64,000 nt of DNA. Origin: Pseudaminobacter sp040045035. Lineage in GTDB: Bacteria > Pseudomonadota > Alphaproteobacteria > Rhizobiales > Rhizobiaceae. This document shows positions 61,708 to 64,000 of the stretch, in pieces. Numbering within the stretch: position 1 is the stretch's first letter; every line of letters starts with the position of its first letter. The stretch covers positions 62,001-126,000 of the forward strand of contig NZ_JBDZDS010000003.1 in NCBI RefSeq assembly GCF_040045035.1. The letters run 5' to 3'. The notes under the pieces are model-generated. The model saw only the letters and a program-made list of their open reading frames with translations, made no database searches and was not told the DNA's origin. Made by a program: the position numbers and the translations under genes.

Positions 61708-63522
61708 TTAGTTATCGCCCATCTTCAGCGCCTGGATGAACGCTTCCTGCGGGATGTCCACCTTGCCGAACTGGCGCATGCGCTTCTTGCCTTCCTTCTG
61801 CTTTTCCAGAAGTTTGCGCTTACGCGACACGTCACCACCATAACATTTGGCAGTGACGTCCTTGCGCAGCGCCGAGATGGTTTCGCGCGCGACGATGCGG
61901 CCGCCGATGGCGGCCTGGATCGGGATCTTGAACATGTGCTGCGGGATCAGCTCTTTCAGCTTCTCGCACATGACGCGGCCGCGCTTTTCGGCTGCCGTGC
62001 GGTGCACCAGCATGGAGAGCGCGTCCACCGGCTCGTCATTGACCAGGATCGACATCTTCACCAGGTCGCCCTCGCGATAGTCGGTGAGGTGGTAGTCGAA
62101 GCTGGCATAGCCTTTCGAGATCGACTTCAGCCGGTCATAAAAATCGAAGACGACCTCGTTGAGCGGCAGGTCGTAGACCAGCATGGCGCGCTTGCCGACA
62201 TAGGAGAGGTCGGCCTGGATGCCGCGCCTGTCCTGGCACAGTTTCAGGATGCTGCCGAGATAGTCGTCAGGCGTGAGGATGGTGGCGCGGATCCACGGCT
62301 CCTCGATGTGGGCGATCTTGACCACGTCGGGCATGTCGGCCGGGTTGTGCAGCTCCTTCACCTCGCTGTCGTTCATGACCATGCGGTAGACGACCGACGG
62401 GGCGGTGGCGATGAGGTCGAGGTTGAACTCGCGCTCCAGCCGCTCCTGGATGATTTCGAGGTGAAGCAGGCCGAGGAAGCCGCAGCGGAAGCCGAAGCCG
62501 AGGGCGGCGGAGGTTTCCATTTCGAAGGAGAACGAGGCGTCGTTGAGGCGCAGCTTGCCCATGGCGCCGCGCAGGTCCTCGAAGTCGGCGGCGTCGACCG
62601 GGAACAGCCCGCAGAACACCACCGGCTGGGCCGGCTTGAAGCCCGGCAGGGCGTGATCGGTGGGGCGGCGGTCCTCGGTGATGGTGTCGCCGACTCGGGT
62701 GTCGGCCACTTCCTTGATCGAGGCGGTGATGAAGCCGAACTCGCCGGGGCCGATCTCGTCGGCCTGGATCATCTTGGGCGTGAAGAAGCCGGTGCGCTCG
62801 ACCGGATACTTTGCGCCGGTGCCCATCATGCGGATGGTCTGGCCCTTCTTCAGCACGCCGTCGATGACGCGCACCAGCACGATGACGCCGAGATAGGCGT
62901 CGTACCAGCTGTCGACCAGCATGGCCTTGAGCGGCGCCTTGGCGTCGCCCTCGCGCGGCGGCGGCAGCTGCTTGACGATCGCCTCCAGCACGTCCTCGAT
63001 GCCGATGCCGGTCTTGGCCGAGATCATGACGGCCTGGGAGGCGTCGATGCCGATGACTTCCTCGACCTGCTCCTTGATGCGCTCGGGCTCGGCGGCGGGC
63101 AGGTCGATCTTGTTCAAGACCACGACGATCTCGTGGTTGTTGTCGATGGCCTGGTAGACGTTGGCCAGCGTCTGCGCCTCGACGCCCTGGCTGGCGTCGA
63201 CGACGAGGAGCGAGCCTTCGCAGGCCGCCAGGCTGCGCGACACCTCATAGGCGAAGTCGACGTGGCCGGGCGTGTCGATGAGGTTGAGGACGTAGTCCTC
63301 GCCGTTCTTGGCCTTGTAGTTGAGGCGCACCGTCTGCGCCTTGATGGTGATGCCGCGCTCGCGCTCGATGTCCATATTGTCGAGCACCTGCTCCTTGCCC
63401 GCCATTTCGCGCGAGTCGAGGCCGCCGGTCATCTGGATGAGCCGGTCGGCGAGCGTGGACTTGCCATGGTCGATATGGGCGACGATGGAGAAATTGCGGA
63501 TGTGATCGAGCGGTGTGGTCAT
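61708..63522 (-). CDS. lepA: Elongation factor 4 (LepA)
   Basis: 604 residues from ATG 63522. The GTPase domain has AHIDHGKSTLADRLIQ (P-loop near residues 15-22), DTPGHVDFAYEVSRSLAACE and VLNKIDLPAAEP. LepA-specific C-terminal features: GFRCGFLGLLHLEIIQERLE, YGGDVSRKRKLLEKQKEGKK and RMRQFGKVDIPQEAFIQAL. It helps ribosome biogenesis and stalled translation. Confidence 0.98.
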   Translation of the reverse strand: MTTPLDHIRNFSIVAHIDHGKSTLADRLIQMTGGLDSREMAGKEQVLDNMDIERERGITIKAQTVRLNYKAKNGEDYVLNLIDTPGHVDFAYEVSRSLAACEGSLLVVDASQGVEAQTLANVYQAIDNNHEIVVVLNKIDLPAAEPERIKEQVEEVIGIDASQAVMISAKTGIGIEDVLEAIVKQLPPPREGDAKAPLKAMLVDSWYDAYLGVIVLVRVIDGVLKKGQTIRMMGTGAKYPVERTGFFTPKMIQADEIGPGEFGFITASIKEVADTRVGDTITEDRRPTDHALPGFKPAQPVVFCGLFPVDAADFEDLRGAMGKLRLNDASFSFEMETSAALGFGFRCGFLGLLHLEIIQERLEREFNLDLIATAPSVVYRMVMNDSEVKELHNPADMPDVVKIAHIEEPWIRATILTPDDYLGSILKLCQDRRGIQADLSYVGKRAMLVYDLPLNEVVFDFYDRLKSISKGYASFDYHLTDYREGDLVKMSILVNDEPVDALSMLVHRTAAEKRGRVMCEKLKELIPQHMFKIPIQAAIGGRIVARETISALRKDVTAKCYGGDVSRKRKLLEKQKEGKKRMRQFGKVDIPQEAFIQALKMGDN

Positions 63523-63558
63523 GGCCGCGCATTTAGCAGGGGGCCGGGCCTTCCACAA

Positions 63559-63584
63559 GCGCCGCGAGCGGGGTCTCGCGGCGC
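63559..63584 (-). terminator. GC-rich hairpin after the metal-efflux gene
   Basis: A perfect ten-base stem, GCGCCGCGAG (63559-63568) with CTCGCGGCGC (63575-63584), six-base loop, 11 bases past the stop of the minus-strand gene. Only TTGTGG follows, so termination efficiency is doubtful. Confidence 0.4.
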
Positions 63585-63594
63585 AAGAGCCGCT

Positions 63595-64000
63595 TTATGC
63601 GGCGTGGACCTCCACAGTGACATGGGAAAGCCGGGGCAGGCCGGCAAGGAGGGCCTTGTAGCTTTCCGGCTGCTGCGGCAGTGCCGAGACGATGGAGACG
63701 ATCAGGCCCATGTGCCCCGGCCCCAGCCGCCACAGATGCAGGTCGGCGACGCGGTCGCCTTCGCGTTCGAGACGACGGCGCACTTCGGCAGCGAGCCCAT
63801 CGTCGGCGCGGGCGTCAAGCAGCACGGCGCCGGAAGACCGCAGCAGGCCCCAGGACCAGCTGGCGATGACGGCAGCGCCGATGATGCCCACCACCGCATC
63901 CATCCAGATCCATCCGTAGAGCCTGCCGGCGAGCAGGCCGAGTATGGCGAGTACGGAGGTCATGGCGTCGGCAAGGACATGCAGATAGGCCGACCGCAGA
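63595..64000 (-). CDS. DmeF-like cation diffusion facilitator, N-terminal part beyond the window
   Basis: 135 codons to the right edge; the gene begins outside. The visible part has the CDF membrane motif YLHVLADAMTSVLAILGLLA with the His-x3-Asp metal site, GRLYGWIWMDAVVGIIGA, SWGLLRSSGAVLLDARAD and the cytoplasmic C-terminal domain (DLHLWRLGPGHMGLIVSIVS). HLHVLADA-type CDFs of the DmeF group export cobalt and nickel in alphaproteobacteria; the metal is inferred. Confidence 0.9.
   Translation of the reverse strand, partial: LRSAYLHVLADAMTSVLAILGLLAGRLYGWIWMDAVVGIIGAAVIASWSWGLLRSSGAVLLDARADDGLAAEVRRRLEREGDRVADLHLWRLGPGHMGLIVSIVSALPQQPESYKALLAGLPRLSHVTVEVHAA

Overview
The window reads as a chromosomal segment of a GC-rich alphaproteobacterium of the Hyphomicrobiales, most like Mesorhizobium and its Phyllobacteriaceae relatives. 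Reasons: an Irr-type iron regulator divergent from fabA-fabB-fabI, a two-domain YlxR protein beside nusA-infB, the order lnt-phrR-metK-trmB, rpsT directly before dnaA-dnaN-recF, and several short palindromic intergenic repeats. Almost all of it is conserved core genome. The species call is an inference from gene order and protein character, not from a search.

Layout. 1-4.0 kb: edge of a small secreted protein, an NlpC/P60 hydrolase coupled to a MarR-type regulator, an M17 aminopeptidase and a DsbA-like thiol protein. 4.2-16.3 kb: a Tad/Flp pilus locus, with tadD converging on the minus-strand run pilin-cpaA-cpaB-cpaC-cpaD-cpaE-cpaF-tadB-tadC, and a plus-strand set of a stand-alone secretin-N-like protein and two TadE-type pseudopilins. 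CtrA-like TTAA-N7-TTAA sites lie in its control regions. 16.4-19.4 kb: deoB, mutM and an enoyl-CoA hydratase. 19.5-26.0 kb: rpsT, a 780-base regulatory gap with a DnaA box, dnaA, dnaN, recF, a MoeB-like adenylyltransferase and a GNAT enzyme. 26-31.2 kb: a 2-hydroxyacid dehydrogenase, an SH3 protein, irr and fabA-fabB-fabI. 31.2-34.1 kb: an RsmC-like methyltransferase and an ABC-F ATPase.

34.1-44.1 kb is the minus-strand translation and RNA-decay block rimP-nusA-ylxR-infB-rbfA-truB-rpsO-pnp. Its leader carries a good promoter, a 16-codon ORF and a terminator-like hairpin just before rimP, which suggests attenuation. 44.2-54.9 kb is a long minus-strand run, tsaB-rimI-plsC-miaB-phoH-ybeY-tlyC-lnt-phrR-metK-trmB, linking tRNA modification, ribosome maturation, envelope lipid and lipoprotein synthesis and SAM synthesis. 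54.9-59.2 kb holds glcB and a hyuA-like gene.

59.2-61.7 kb is the only clearly accessory stretch. It contains a DUF1579-type protein, a lower-GC orphan gene with an LprI-like domain lacking cysteines, a GIY-YIG endonuclease remnant with a nonsense codon, and a 352-base cluster of palindromic repeats with perfect inverted ends. lepA and the 3' part of a DmeF-like metal-efflux gene finish the window. I found no tRNA, rRNA, CRISPR array, intact insertion sequence or prophage.
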